Assembly: GCF_030150205.1 (NCBI RefSeq)
Contig: NZ_JASLGT010000020.1
Coordinates: 1 to 64,000 of the forward strand
Reading direction: 5' to 3'
Origin: Niabella sp.
GTDB taxonomy: Bacteria; Bacteroidota; Bacteroidia; Chitinophagales; Chitinophagaceae
Length of the DNA stretch: 64,000 bases
Positions 36,411 through 44,565 of the stretch are shown piece by piece. A program made the translations under genes and the position numbers. The notes below the pieces were generated by a model. The model saw nothing but the letters and a program-made list of their open reading frames with translations. It did not search any database and was not told the DNA's origin. The first letter of the stretch is position 1; each line of letters starts with the position of its first letter.

Positions 36411-36965
36411 TTACTTCCCTTTATTGCGCACCCGCTTATAAATGCGGATGACCAGCATCAGGATAAAAATCAGCAAAATCATGCCTACCAGGCCCCATAT
36501 AACACTGATTTCTTTTTTTACCACAACCAGCATTACAATGGCCACCAGGAAAATAGTAGCAACTTCGTTCCACATCCGCAGTTGATCGGAACTGTATTTA
36601 TAAATACCGGCCATTTGTTGTTTAAAGATCCGGTGCAATGAATAGTGATAGGCGTATAAAAACAGCACCAATACCAGCTTAAGCAGGAGCCAGAACCCGG
36701 CGGGTGTTAATAGTATTTGTGCCCAGGAGCCTTTAAATAGCACAGAAAGTCCCATGATGAGCGTAATGACGGCGGAGGGCCAGGTAATACCATACCAAAG
36801 GGGCTTCATCATTTTAGCAAACTGACGATGTAAGACATCCTGCGCCGGCTGCGGCTGTTCATTGGCCTCTACATTGTAAATAAACAAACGCGGCATGTAG
36901 AAGAGCCCTGCGAACCAGGTAACCACAAAAATGATATGAACTGCTTTTAAATATAAATAAGCCAA
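36411..36965 (-). CDS. hemJ: Protoporphyrinogen IX oxidase HemJ (membrane type)
   Basis: A 184-residue integral membrane protein with about five helices, in the HemJ/UPF0093 family that oxidises protoporphyrinogen IX to protoporphyrin IX. The N-terminal helix MAYLYLKAVHIIFVVTWFAG contains the conserved H10, followed by LFYMPRLFIY, the family signature. The second signature is seen around FWLLLKLVLVLFLYAYHYSL. The heme genes on the other side of the kinase trio, and the absence of any hemG or hemY-like gene in the window, fit this role. Confidence 0.88.
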   Translation of the reverse strand: MAYLYLKAVHIIFVVTWFAGLFYMPRLFIYNVEANEQPQPAQDVLHRQFAKMMKPLWYGITWPSAVITLIMGLSVLFKGSWAQILLTPAGFWLLLKLVLVLFLYAYHYSLHRIFKQQMAGIYKYSSDQLRMWNEVATIFLVAIVMLVVVKKEISVIWGLVGMILLIFILMLVIRIYKRVRNKGK

Positions 36966-37227
36966 TGGAAGTGTATTTAAAGGATATGAACCCGCTTTTG
37001 AAACAACTAAGATACCAGCTTTCTGTAAACCGGAAAACAGTTTCCATAAAAATGGCCGATTTTTTGCAGAAGGATTTTCGGTGTTTTACCGGATTGAGGA
37101 GAGCGCAATGGCTTTGCTGTCAGCAAGATAAGGCTTTATACGGCTGAAAAATATCGACTAAAAAGCCGGTTATTACCGCACAAAATCCCGGTATGAAAAT
37201 GTAAAAAAGGAAATACCTGCTTTCTTT

Positions 37228-37258
37228 TTGTATTAGAATGATAATATATATAATTTTG
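37228..37258 (+). promoter_or_regulatory. Promoter for the hybrid histidine kinase operon
   Basis: TTG at 37228-37230 (within TTTTTG) and the -7 box TAATTTTG at 37251-37258 are separated by 20 bp, a close match to the Bacteroidota primary-sigma consensus. Transcription would begin near 37264 and leave a leader of about 110 nt before the ATG at 37375. Confidence 0.55.
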
Positions 37259-37340
37259 GCCTCTCGAAATTAAGAACCTTATCGTTGGGAAGAACAGGCA
37301 TCACGGGTTGATGCAGCACCATGGGACCTTTTGTAAAATC

Positions 37341-37353
37341 AGTGCCCGGCACT
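37341..37353. promoter_or_regulatory. Palindrome in the kinase leader
   Basis: AGTGCC-C-GGCACT is a perfect 6-bp inverted repeat around one base, 21 bp before the kinase start codon and downstream of the predicted promoter. It could be a repressor site or a small RNA hairpin controlling translation. Confidence 0.25.
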
Positions 37354-37374
37354 TAATTAATATTATATGTAATT

Positions 37375-39537
37375 ATGCAAAAAAGAAACTATAACTATTT
37401 TTTGCTTATTTTCTTTGCTTTTTTACTCGTTGCTAGCATCATTTTCACGCAAACACTTACCGACAAAGCTACACAGGCGTTGCAGAAGGGAAACGTAGAG
37501 GCTGTTGAAACCTTTAAGACCAATAATGAAATGCAACACCTGGTAAACATGTCGTTTACCCTTCAATCCCGGTTCAGTCTGATGAATGCGAATACCCAGG
37601 CAAATGCATTTGATGTACTGGGTGATTCGCTCACGTTGTTTGGATACAATGCAAATATTCTCAACGAAGCTATTGGCCGGAAAGGACATATACCCAATTT
37701 GAAGAGTTTGATGGACGCCGTTAATGCCCAGCTGAATCTTTCTTATGCGGTTTTAGATGCCCGGCAACAGAGCGACACCCGTTTACTTGGCAGCCTGACA
37801 GATTCCCTCCGGAAATCCAAACCGGCAGAAGATGTATACCGCTATGGAGTACTGGTTGAAAAATTCCTGGAAAACCAGTTACAGCATACCCTGGTTAAAA
37901 ATTCAACACATGCCAGCCAGCTTTCAGTATACAACCGGATATTGTCCATAGCAGCTGTAATTGCCGTACTGATCTTTACCACCATTATTGTAATCCGCCA
38001 GTGGCAACAGCTGGTACTTATAAAAGAGCTGAGCCTGGCACGGGAAGCTGCCGTCAAAAGCAAAAATGCCAAGGACGAATTCCTGGCCAATATGAGTCAT
38101 GAGCTACGGACGCCTTTAAACTCGCTGATCGGTTTTGGAAACCTGTTATCGGATACAGCCCTTAACCATACTCAGAAGGAATACACGAATACCATCATCT
38201 CAAACGGGTACAATCTTTTGCATATTGTAAATGATATACTGGATTTTTCTTCCATTGAAGCGGGAAAGCTTCGCATCAAGCGCATTCCTTTTAATCTTCC
38301 GGAGTTGTTTGAAGATTTGAAGCGTATGTTTTCGGCGTTGGTCAATGAAAAAAAGCTGACCTATCACTGGGATATCGATCCGCAAACACCACCGTTTATA
38401 AAAGGAGATCCGGAACGGCTGAAGCAGGTACTGGTTAACCTGATCAACAACGCCATTAAATTTACATCTTATGGCGGGGTTCATATTCACGTGGGGGTAT
38501 TACCCTATGAAAACGCCGATGTTCATAAACTGGTGTTTAGCGTAAAGGACACGGGGGAGGGCATTCCAAAGGAAAAGGTAGACCTGATTTTTGACCGCTT
38601 TGAACAGTTGGAGCAAATGACCACCCGCCAGCATGGAGGTACCGGCCTGGGATTAAGTATTGTAAAAAGCCTGGTTGAAAATATGGGAGGATCGGTTTCG
38701 GTAAACAGCGAAATCGGCCTTGGATCCAAGTTCTCATTTACGGCTATTTTTGAAAAAGTGGCGGATGCCCCGGTTGTAATCAGTAAAAAAGTAGGTAAGC
38801 CAACCGCCGATTTTTCGGGTCATACCGCATTAGTAGTAGAGGACAATGCCGCCAACCGGGTGCTGCTTAAGCACCTTCTAAGTAAATACCAGCTCAATAT
38901 AGAGGTGGCCGAAAATGGCCTGGAAGCCCTGGAACGGATACAGGCGCAGCACTATGACCTGATCCTGATGGACATTCAGATGCCACATATGAATGGCTAC
39001 AAGGCAATATCCATCATTCGTGAAGAGTTGCACATCAACACACCCGCTATTGCGATGACGGCCTACGTTATGGAAAATGAAATCAAGCGGTGCTTTGCTG
39101 CGGGATTTAATGACTATATATCAAAACCCATTGAGGAATCCGATATCATCAGTAAAATTTTAAAATGGATGCCGCTCCGGTCCGGTGGCGTCCAACCGGC
39201 ATCTGTTGCGGATATCACAACCGGGTTGGAATTTTTCAGGGAACTGGTAGGAGGTGATGAAGCAGTGATGAATGAATTGCTGTTGGAAATACGGAAACAA
39301 TGGATCCTTGATAAAGAGGCGCTGCGCGCATCTGCGGCAACCGGTGATGCCCGGGAAGCGGCGCGCATCCTGCATCGCATAAAGTCTACATTTTCAGCAT
39401 TTGGTCCCAACCATCCGATCCTTGAATTGTTAAGGAAGCATACAATCACTTCAGAGGGCGGTGCCGAAACAATGGTTAAGGATTGTGAGATGCTGATTCA
39501 ACAGATAGATACAGCCGGATCCGTGCTTATATTATAA
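37375..39537 (+). CDS. Hybrid sensor histidine kinase with receiver and Hpt domains
   Basis: A 720-residue inner-membrane phosphorelay protein. Helices at about 8-27 and 189-208 enclose a periplasmic helical sensor domain (28-188). HisKA follows with the phosphorylated H242 in MSHELRTPLNS. The ATPase domain shows NLINNAIKFT, DTGEGIP and GGTGLGLSIV. The receiver domain has D533 in LMDIQMP and K584. The C-terminal Hpt-like domain has H667 in ILHRIKSTFSAFG. All relay steps are in one protein, so a separate output regulator is probably elsewhere. Two small envelope proteins follow at once and may be partners. Confidence 0.93.
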   Translation: MQKRNYNYFLLIFFAFLLVASIIFTQTLTDKATQALQKGNVEAVETFKTNNEMQHLVNMSFTLQSRFSLMNANTQANAFDVLGDSLTLFGYNANILNEAIGRKGHIPNLKSLMDAVNAQLNLSYAVLDARQQSDTRLLGSLTDSLRKSKPAEDVYRYGVLVEKFLENQLQHTLVKNSTHASQLSVYNRILSIAAVIAVLIFTTIIVIRQWQQLVLIKELSLAREAAVKSKNAKDEFLANMSHELRTPLNSLIGFGNLLSDTALNHTQKEYTNTIISNGYNLLHIVNDILDFSSIEAGKLRIKRIPFNLPELFEDLKRMFSALVNEKKLTYHWDIDPQTPPFIKGDPERLKQVLVNLINNAIKFTSYGGVHIHVGVLPYENADVHKLVFSVKDTGEGIPKEKVDLIFDRFEQLEQMTTRQHGGTGLGLSIVKSLVENMGGSVSVNSEIGLGSKFSFTAIFEKVADAPVVISKKVGKPTADFSGHTALVVEDNAANRVLLKHLLSKYQLNIEVAENGLEALERIQAQHYDLILMDIQMPHMNGYKAISIIREELHINTPAIAMTAYVMENEIKRCFAAGFNDYISKPIEESDIISKILKWMPLRSGGVQPASVADITTGLEFFRELVGGDEAVMNELLLEIRKQWILDKEALRASAATGDAREAARILHRIKSTFSAFGPNHPILELLRKHTITSEGGAETMVKDCEMLIQQIDTAGSVLIL

Positions 39538-39552
39538 AAATGACCCAATGTG

Positions 39553-39969
39553 ATGGTACTTCAACAACGCATAAAAGACACTTTAAAACAGGAACGCCCG
39601 CATAAAACCATCTGGTTGATGCTTGTGGGGTTGTGGGTAATTTCACTTGCACTGATTCTTGGGCTGGTGGCAAACTGGCGCATTCAGGATGATCCGGAAC
39701 ATAGTGCAGATATGTACCGGCAGCCTTCTTTAGATGAAATGCTATTGTCGTTCAGTGAACTAAAGCTAGGCAACAACACTACACTGATCAATTTACAATT
39801 AAAAGAAATTGCCCAGATCTCCCAGAAAAAAGCCAACGCAGATACAACCAACAAAGAAATAATAGCTGATTACCGAAAGAAAATTTATGACCGGATGCTG
39901 GAAGAAAAAATAAAGACCCGGCAGCCCGTCAAACAAGATGGCTTTACGATTAAGCCGGTACCTCAATAA
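39553..39969 (+). CDS. Small single-pass membrane protein of unknown function
   Basis: A 138-residue protein with a basic start (LQQRIKDTLKQERPHK), one membrane helix (about residues 22-42, IWLMLVGLWVISLALILGLV) and a polar, helix-prone periplasmic part (LDEMLLSFSELKLGNNTTLI, YRKKIYDRMLEEKIKTRQ). ATG 39553 is chosen; a GTG directly before it is also in frame. It lies 15 bp after the kinase and 6 bp before the next lipoprotein gene, so the three form one operon. I do not recognise a family. Confidence 0.65.
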   Translation: MVLQQRIKDTLKQERPHKTIWLMLVGLWVISLALILGLVANWRIQDDPEHSADMYRQPSLDEMLLSFSELKLGNNTTLINLQLKEIAQISQKKANADTTNKEIIADYRKKIYDRMLEEKIKTRQPVKQDGFTIKPVPQ

Positions 39970-39975
39970 TTGACT

Positions 39976-40887
39976 ATGAAGTTTTATCCTTTTGTCTTCA
40001 CCATGCTGATACTGTTGTCCTGTGGTTCACAAAAACAGCTGACAACCGCCAGAGCCACCAATGAAAAAGCCAAGAAGATGGTAAACGCAGAATCCGTTAA
40101 ACTGGATTCTATAAAAAAAATACTCGATGTTAAAGCTGGTAACCATACCATCGACAGTGTTTTAAACAATGATGTTCAGCAGATCCTGGATAAACTCAAT
40201 GGCCGGTTGAACAGCGTTCAGGAACTGGCGCTAATTATGGACGCAGCCACCAAAAGCAGGGCCTCGTTTAAGAAAGGGATCAATTTCTCTGATATCCTGG
40301 CAAAACTCATTGTACTGGATTCCTTTAATACATCGCAAAAACGGCGCGAAGAGGTGTACAGCATGTTGCGTGAATCGGTAAGCACTGCTAAATACCAGAT
40401 GTTTCATTATGCGGCGTTCTTTGATCCGGGTGTATACCGGATCCCGGAGTCGGCCATGCCGTCTATACGTGAGTATTTTACACCGGTCATCGACTCCTTA
40501 TCTTATCTTTCAAATAAGTATGCCGGCATTGCACGCGAAGCGCGGATCGTATTTGTAGGCTATTCAGATTCTACGCCGGTGGCCCGCAACGGACAACTTT
40601 ATAAAGAACTGACAACGATCCTGGGCAATGGCAATCCATCTCAAAAGCTGATGAACCAGTTATTATCGGATTTGCGTGCAAAGGAAATGGTACGCAATAT
40701 GAAAATAGTGCTGGGAAGCAATACCGAAAAGTTCAAAAATTTTAATACGCTTAAAATTGGATATGTGGCCTATGGAAAAGGAGAAGAGTATCCTTCACCA
40801 CGGATCGCCGATTATAAATCCACCGACGAGCGCAGGCGTATTGTACTCAGCTATTGGACGGTACTTCCTCAACTGGAAGGCCTGTAA
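39976..40887 (+). CDS. Lipoprotein with a degenerate OmpA-like C-terminal domain
   Basis: A 303-residue lipoprotein (MKFYPFVFTMLILLSC, lipidated cysteine at 16). The middle is helical (ATNEKAKKMVNAESVKLDSI onward). The C-terminal part (ARIVFVGYSDSTPVARNGQL, GNTEKFKNF-like turn, DERRRIVLSYWTVLP) resembles an OmpA/MotB peptidoglycan-binding fold, but the usual NxxLSxxRAxxV core is not clear. ATG 39976 is chosen over an upstream TTG. With the kinase and the small membrane protein it may form an envelope-sensing unit. Function unknown. Confidence 0.65.
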   Translation: MKFYPFVFTMLILLSCGSQKQLTTARATNEKAKKMVNAESVKLDSIKKILDVKAGNHTIDSVLNNDVQQILDKLNGRLNSVQELALIMDAATKSRASFKKGINFSDILAKLIVLDSFNTSQKRREEVYSMLRESVSTAKYQMFHYAAFFDPGVYRIPESAMPSIREYFTPVIDSLSYLSNKYAGIAREARIVFVGYSDSTPVARNGQLYKELTTILGNGNPSQKLMNQLLSDLRAKEMVRNMKIVLGSNTEKFKNFNTLKIGYVAYGKGEEYPSPRIADYKSTDERRRIVLSYWTVLPQLEGL

Positions 40888-40911
40888 GGTTGTTAACTCC
40901 TTACTGGGCCT
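40878..40911. terminator. Candidate bidirectional terminator spanning two convergent stop codons
   Basis: AGGCCTGTAAGG (40878-40889) pairs with CCTTACTGGGCCT (40899-40911) with one mismatch and one bulge. The stop codons of both the OmpA-like lipoprotein (40885-40887) and hemH (complement of 40901-40903) lie in the stem. No long T-run follows on either strand. Confidence 0.4.
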
Positions 40912-41926
40912 GGGTTTCTTCCACTAATTGCAGTACCGTATCCACCCAAAGTTCGTTGGTATTCATACAGGGAATATAGGTATAACGTTCTCCCCCGTTT
41001 TCGATAAATTCTTCCTTTCCGCGCATTTCAATTTCCTCAAGGGTTTCCAGGCAGTCGCTAACAAATGAGGGACATACCACTACCAGTTTTTTGATCTGCT
41101 CTTTCGGCAGTTCCGGTAAACGTACCTGTGTATTGGGCAGCAGCCAGGGATCGCGTCCCAGGCGGCTTTGATAACTTTGCTGCCACTGATCTTTACGCAA
41201 TCCCAGCTTTTTTGCCACCAGCTCGCTGGTAATGGTAACCTGGTGCCGGTAACAGGTAGGATGGGAAGGGCTCGATTTGAAGCAGCAGTTCTCTACCTGC
41301 ATACAATGCTTTTTAGTAGGATCACTTTTCAGTACATGATGCTCTGGTATACCATGATAACTGAACAACAACTGATCAAAATCGTCCTGCAGGTAAGGCC
41401 GCATGCTTTCGGCCAATGCATTGATATAGGAAGGATGTTTATAAAACGGTGGAACCACTTTCAGTTTAAATGCATAGTTGTTTTTTCTATGGGCCTCTTT
41501 CATATGTTCCACGGCTGTTTCAAAACTGCTCATGGCATAGTGTGGGTACAAAGGAACCAGGATCACATCTTCTACATCCGGCATGCGCTTCAGCAATGCA
41601 TCATAGGCAGCCTCCGGTGTGGGGTTGCCATAACGCATAGAGAGTTCAACAGGGAGATCCGTCTTTTTCTGAACGGCTTCCTGCAATTGTTTCGATAATA
41701 CAATAAGTGGGGAGCCTTCCTTCCACCAGATGGTTTTATAGGCTTCTGCCGACTTTGGTGCCCGGAACGGAACAATGATACCCTTGATGAGCAGGAATCG
41801 CAACAACCAGGGCTTATCAATCACCCGCTTATCCATCAAAAACTCATCCAGATACCGCTTTACATCTTTTACCGCCGTTGAATCCGGTGAACCCAGATTC
41901 ATTAATATGATTCCTGTTTTACGCAT
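40901..41926 (-). CDS. hemH: Ferrochelatase
   Basis: A 341-residue enzyme that inserts Fe2+ into protoporphyrin IX (or coproporphyrin in other lineages). The catalytic histidine is H191 in LLFSYHGIPEHH; other family blocks are GIILMNLGSPDS, SMRYGNPTPEAA and VVCPSFVSDCLETLEEIEM. Four cysteines are grouped at C208, C214, C215 and C225 (CMQVENCC and SHPTCYRHQ), a possible metal or iron-sulfur site in the middle of the protein. Single gene on the minus strand between the kinase trio and hemA; divergent from hemA across 379 bp. Confidence 0.95.
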   Translation of the reverse strand: MRKTGIILMNLGSPDSTAVKDVKRYLDEFLMDKRVIDKPWLLRFLLIKGIIVPFRAPKSAEAYKTIWWKEGSPLIVLSKQLQEAVQKKTDLPVELSMRYGNPTPEAAYDALLKRMPDVEDVILVPLYPHYAMSSFETAVEHMKEAHRKNNYAFKLKVVPPFYKHPSYINALAESMRPYLQDDFDQLLFSYHGIPEHHVLKSDPTKKHCMQVENCCFKSSPSHPTCYRHQVTITSELVAKKLGLRKDQWQQSYQSRLGRDPWLLPNTQVRLPELPKEQIKKLVVVCPSFVSDCLETLEEIEMRGKEEFIENGGERYTYIPCMNTNELWVDTVLQLVEETQAQ

Positions 41927-42305
41927 TTTTTTGTTGTATAAAATTTGTACTCCTGTTTACAACAGTTATTTTCGGGGAGTACATAACATTTTTATCATCT
42001 GCCTTTTACCGCTGAATAAAGCGTCCGCCGAAGTGTTGCATCGCTGTACGATCACTGCTCCACATAACCTCCGCTTCACCTGATCACTTCGATTTATATA
42101 AAAATTGTTGTACACACTTGTGCGGACCGGGTTTTACACCGGTGGTACAAACGTATAACAACCGGCAAAGATACAGGTTACAGCAAGACAAATCATACGG
42201 TCTGTAGTAATGAAAAATCATGATAAAAATCATGTTTTTTTTAAGGCCCGGTGACAAAAGTATGACGATACTACCACTTATCCTTTATACATTTGCGCCT
42301 GAATT
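41927..42305. other. Divergent intergenic region (379 bp) between hemH and hemA
   Basis: Non-coding. Inverted repeats are GTACTCC (41947-41953) with GGAGTAC (41976-41982), and a nested pair at 42108-42150. A TACATTTG box (42288-42295) lies 10 bp before the hemA ATG, and CAAAAGTA (42255-42262) is the same box on the minus strand, but neither has a well-placed -33 element. No RNA gene was recognised. Confidence 0.5.
42108..42150. promoter_or_regulatory. Nested inverted repeat in the hemH-hemA control region
   Basis: The outer arms TTGTAC (42108-42113) and GTACAA (42145-42150) and the inner arms ACCGG (42126-42130) and CCGGT (42139-42143) are perfectly complementary. This could be an operator or an RNA hairpin controlling heme genes in either direction. 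Confidence 0.3.
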
Positions 42306-43556
42306 ATGTCGTTAGAAGAATTTCATATTTCAAAGCAGGTTTTAGATCGTTTTTGCATTGCGGGCATCAACTATCATAAAGCAGATGCAGCAACCAGAGG
42401 ACTGTTTTCCATTACAAATGAGGCATTTGTCACATTGGGAAAAAGTGCAAAGGCGGCAGGGCTGAAAAGCGTCTTTGTAGTATCTACCTGCAACCGGACG
42501 GAGATCTATGGATTTGCAGAATCAGTAATGCAGCTGGTGGAGCTGCTGGTGCCCCATACTAATGGTGATAAAGCGGCTTTTTATGAATGCGGCTATTTTA
42601 AAAATGGAGAAGAAGCACTGCAGCACCTGTTTAATGTAGCTGCCGGGCTCGACTCGCAGATACTGGGTGACTATGAGATACTGGGGCAGTTGAAAAGAGC
42701 GGTGGATACAGCGCGCAGCCAACAGCTGATTGGCCCTGTTATGGACCGGATGCTGAATTTTGCATTCCAGGCTTCCAAAAAAATAAAAACAGAAACCAAT
42801 CTCAGCGATGGAACTGTTTCTGTTTCATTTGCCGCAATTGAATTGCTGCAGAATATAAAAGAGATCGCGCAAAAGAACGTGCTGATCATCGGCGCCGGGA
42901 AATTTGGAGTAAATGTTTGCAAAAATCTGAATACCTATTTGCCCCATACCTCCGTTACAATTATGAACCGTACGGATGCGGTGGCGCGGCAGATCGCTGC
43001 TGATCATGGGATCAAGTTTGCTTCATATGCGGATAAAGCCACTGCCATCCACGCATCCGATATTGTAATTGTATGTACCAATGCCGGCGAGCCCATGGTG
43101 GTACCGGAACATGTTGCACCAGGCACCAGGAAATTATTCCTGGATCTGTCCGTACCGGTAAATGTACATCCGGCCATAAGAAAAATGGAACAGGTTACGG
43201 TCATTGATGTGGATGAGATCTCCAATACCATTCTGGACAAAACGCTGGCAAAACGCAAAGCGGAAGTGCCCAGGGCGCTCACCATGATTGAGTATTTCAA
43301 AAAGGAATTTCTGAGCTGGTTAAGAGATCACCATTATGCCCTGCACCTGAAAACCTGGAAGGACAAACTACGTGAAATTGATTTAATGCAAACCGGTGTT
43401 TGCGAATTTTATAAGGATAAAGAACTAATCAGTGAAACAGAGCGGGTAATGCGCGCCCAAAAGGCGGTAAAGCAGCTGGCGGTAAACCTCAAAGTGCGGC
43501 ACGACAAAGGCTGCCAGTTTATCAGCAGCATCAACGATTACCTGCAGCTTCTCTGA
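42306..43556 (+). CDS. hemA: Glutamyl-tRNA reductase
   Basis: A 416-residue enzyme reducing glutamyl-tRNA to glutamate-1-semialdehyde, the first step of tetrapyrrole synthesis by the C5 route. The catalytic cysteine is in VVSTCNRTEIYGF; SQILGDYEILGQLKRA is the second signature; the NADPH-binding Rossmann segment is VLIIGAGKFGVNV; and a helical dimerisation domain closes the protein. It is first of a tight hemACDE series (13 bp to hemC). Its partner hemL is not in the window. Confidence 0.95.
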   Translation: MSLEEFHISKQVLDRFCIAGINYHKADAATRGLFSITNEAFVTLGKSAKAAGLKSVFVVSTCNRTEIYGFAESVMQLVELLVPHTNGDKAAFYECGYFKNGEEALQHLFNVAAGLDSQILGDYEILGQLKRAVDTARSQQLIGPVMDRMLNFAFQASKKIKTETNLSDGTVSVSFAAIELLQNIKEIAQKNVLIIGAGKFGVNVCKNLNTYLPHTSVTIMNRTDAVARQIAADHGIKFASYADKATAIHASDIVIVCTNAGEPMVVPEHVAPGTRKLFLDLSVPVNVHPAIRKMEQVTVIDVDEISNTILDKTLAKRKAEVPRALTMIEYFKKEFLSWLRDHHYALHLKTWKDKLREIDLMQTGVCEFYKDKELISETERVMRAQKAVKQLAVNLKVRHDKGCQFISSINDYLQLL

Positions 43557-43569
43557 CCCCGGATATTTT

Positions 43570-44565
43570 ATGATGATCCGTATTGGTACCCGAGACAGTC
43601 AGCTGGCCGTTTGGCAGGCCACACAGGTAAAAAATCTCCTGGAAAGTTTAGGCACCCCCGCGCAGCTGGAGCTGGTTAAAAGCGAGGGAGATCTTGACCT
43701 GGTAACCCCTCTTTATTCCATGGGGGTACAGGGCGTTTTTACAAGAGTATTAGATACAGCGTTGCTCAATAACAGGATTGATGTGGCAGTACACAGCATG
43801 AAAGATGTGCCGGTGCAATTGCCCGAAGGCATTGTGGAAGCCGCTGTTCTGGAACGTGCTTCCTATAGGGATATTTTGGTATTAAATCCCAACTGGCAGG
43901 CGCCGGATAACAGCTTTCAGCTTTCAGATCTCAGCTTTCAGATCTCAAATCCGGAACCTGGAACTTCCCCCGAAGCTTCAGGACTGAAACCTGAAACATT
44001 TCCCCTGACCATCGCCACCAGCAGTGTGCGTCGTAAGGCCCAGTGGCTGAACCGGTTCCCGGGTCATACCATCGAAAATATCCGCGGAAATGTAAATACA
44101 AGGTTGCGCAAACTTTCCGAAAGTAATTGGTTCGGAGCCATCTTTGCCGCAGCAGGTCTGGAACGCATTGGGCTTAAGCCCGATAATAGCATCGATCTTA
44201 ACTGGATGTTGCCGGCTCCTGCGCAGGGCGCCATTATGATCACCGCCCGGAAAGGAGATCTTGCGGTACTGCGTGCCTGTAGCCGCATCAATCATACTGA
44301 AACCGCATACTGTGTAAAAGCCGAAAGAGATTTTTTAAGCGCACTCATGGGAGGCTGTGCTACGCCCATCAGCGCGCTGGCAACCGTTCATCAAAACAAC
44401 CTGCATTTCAGGGGAAGTATTGTTTCACCCGAAGGGGCCGAAAAGATTGAGGTGGATGAAGTATATGCGATCAATTCAACCGTAGCGGCTGGAAAAGCTG
44501 CGGCAACAAAGATCCTTGAAAAAGGTGCCCGCCCGTTAATTGCGAAGATGAACAATGAGCAATAA
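43570..44565 (+). CDS. hemC: Porphobilinogen deaminase with a repeat-encoded insert
   Basis: A 331-residue enzyme that joins four porphobilinogen units into hydroxymethylbilane. Typical motifs are IGTRDSQLAVWQ, HSMKDVP, TSSVRRKAQWL, IRGNVNTRLRKL and the dipyrromethane-binding cysteine in LMGGCATPIS. Residues about 115-144 (from SFQLSDLSFQIS to SGLKPETF) are extra, between ASYRDILVLNP and the TSSVRR motif. They are encoded by a heptad-period tract like those in the genome's spacers. The frame stays open, so the enzyme is probably functional with a surface loop. ATG 43570 or 43573 could start it. Confidence 0.93.
   Translation: MMIRIGTRDSQLAVWQATQVKNLLESLGTPAQLELVKSEGDLDLVTPLYSMGVQGVFTRVLDTALLNNRIDVAVHSMKDVPVQLPEGIVEAAVLERASYRDILVLNPNWQAPDNSFQLSDLSFQISNPEPGTSPEASGLKPETFPLTIATSSVRRKAQWLNRFPGHTIENIRGNVNTRLRKLSESNWFGAIFAAAGLERIGLKPDNSIDLNWMLPAPAQGAIMITARKGDLAVLRACSRINHTETAYCVKAERDFLSALMGGCATPISALATVHQNNLHFRGSIVSPEGAEKIEVDEVYAINSTVAAGKAAATKILEKGARPLIAKMNNEQ
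43911..44001. repeat. Heptad-period tract inside the hemC coding sequence
   Basis: Thirteen 7-base units run from 43911: CAGCTTT CAGCTTT, CAGATCT CAGCTTT, CAGATCT CAAATCC, GGAACCT GGAACTT, then CCCCCGA AGCTTCA, GGACTGA AACCTGA, AACATTT. TTTCAGCTTTCAG (43915-43927) and CTGAAACCTGAAA (43984-43996) are complementary at 12 of 13 positions. Both the units and the inverted arrangement match the intergenic tracts. Confidence 0.8.

Larger units (their letters stand above)
36966..37374. other. Divergent intergenic region (409 bp) between hemJ and the hybrid kinase
   Basis: Holds the promoter at 37228-37258 and a 13-bp palindrome at 37341-37353 on the kinase side. On the hemJ side I see no convincing promoter. 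An in-frame run at 36965-37147 starts opposite the hemJ start but has no recognisable protein features. Confidence 0.5.

Noticed and set aside
36965..37147. 60-codon plus-strand frame at the hemJ start
   Set aside because: No motif, start overlaps the hemJ start codon, and the real promoter for the kinase lies downstream of it.
42288..42295. TACATTTG as the hemA promoter
   Set aside because: It matches the -7 consensus, but no TTG is found 17-23 bp upstream and only 10 bp remain to the start codon.
43570..44565. hemC as a frameshifted or broken gene because of the extra segment
   Set aside because: The frame is continuous and all catalytic motifs, including the cofactor cysteine, are present on both sides of the insert.
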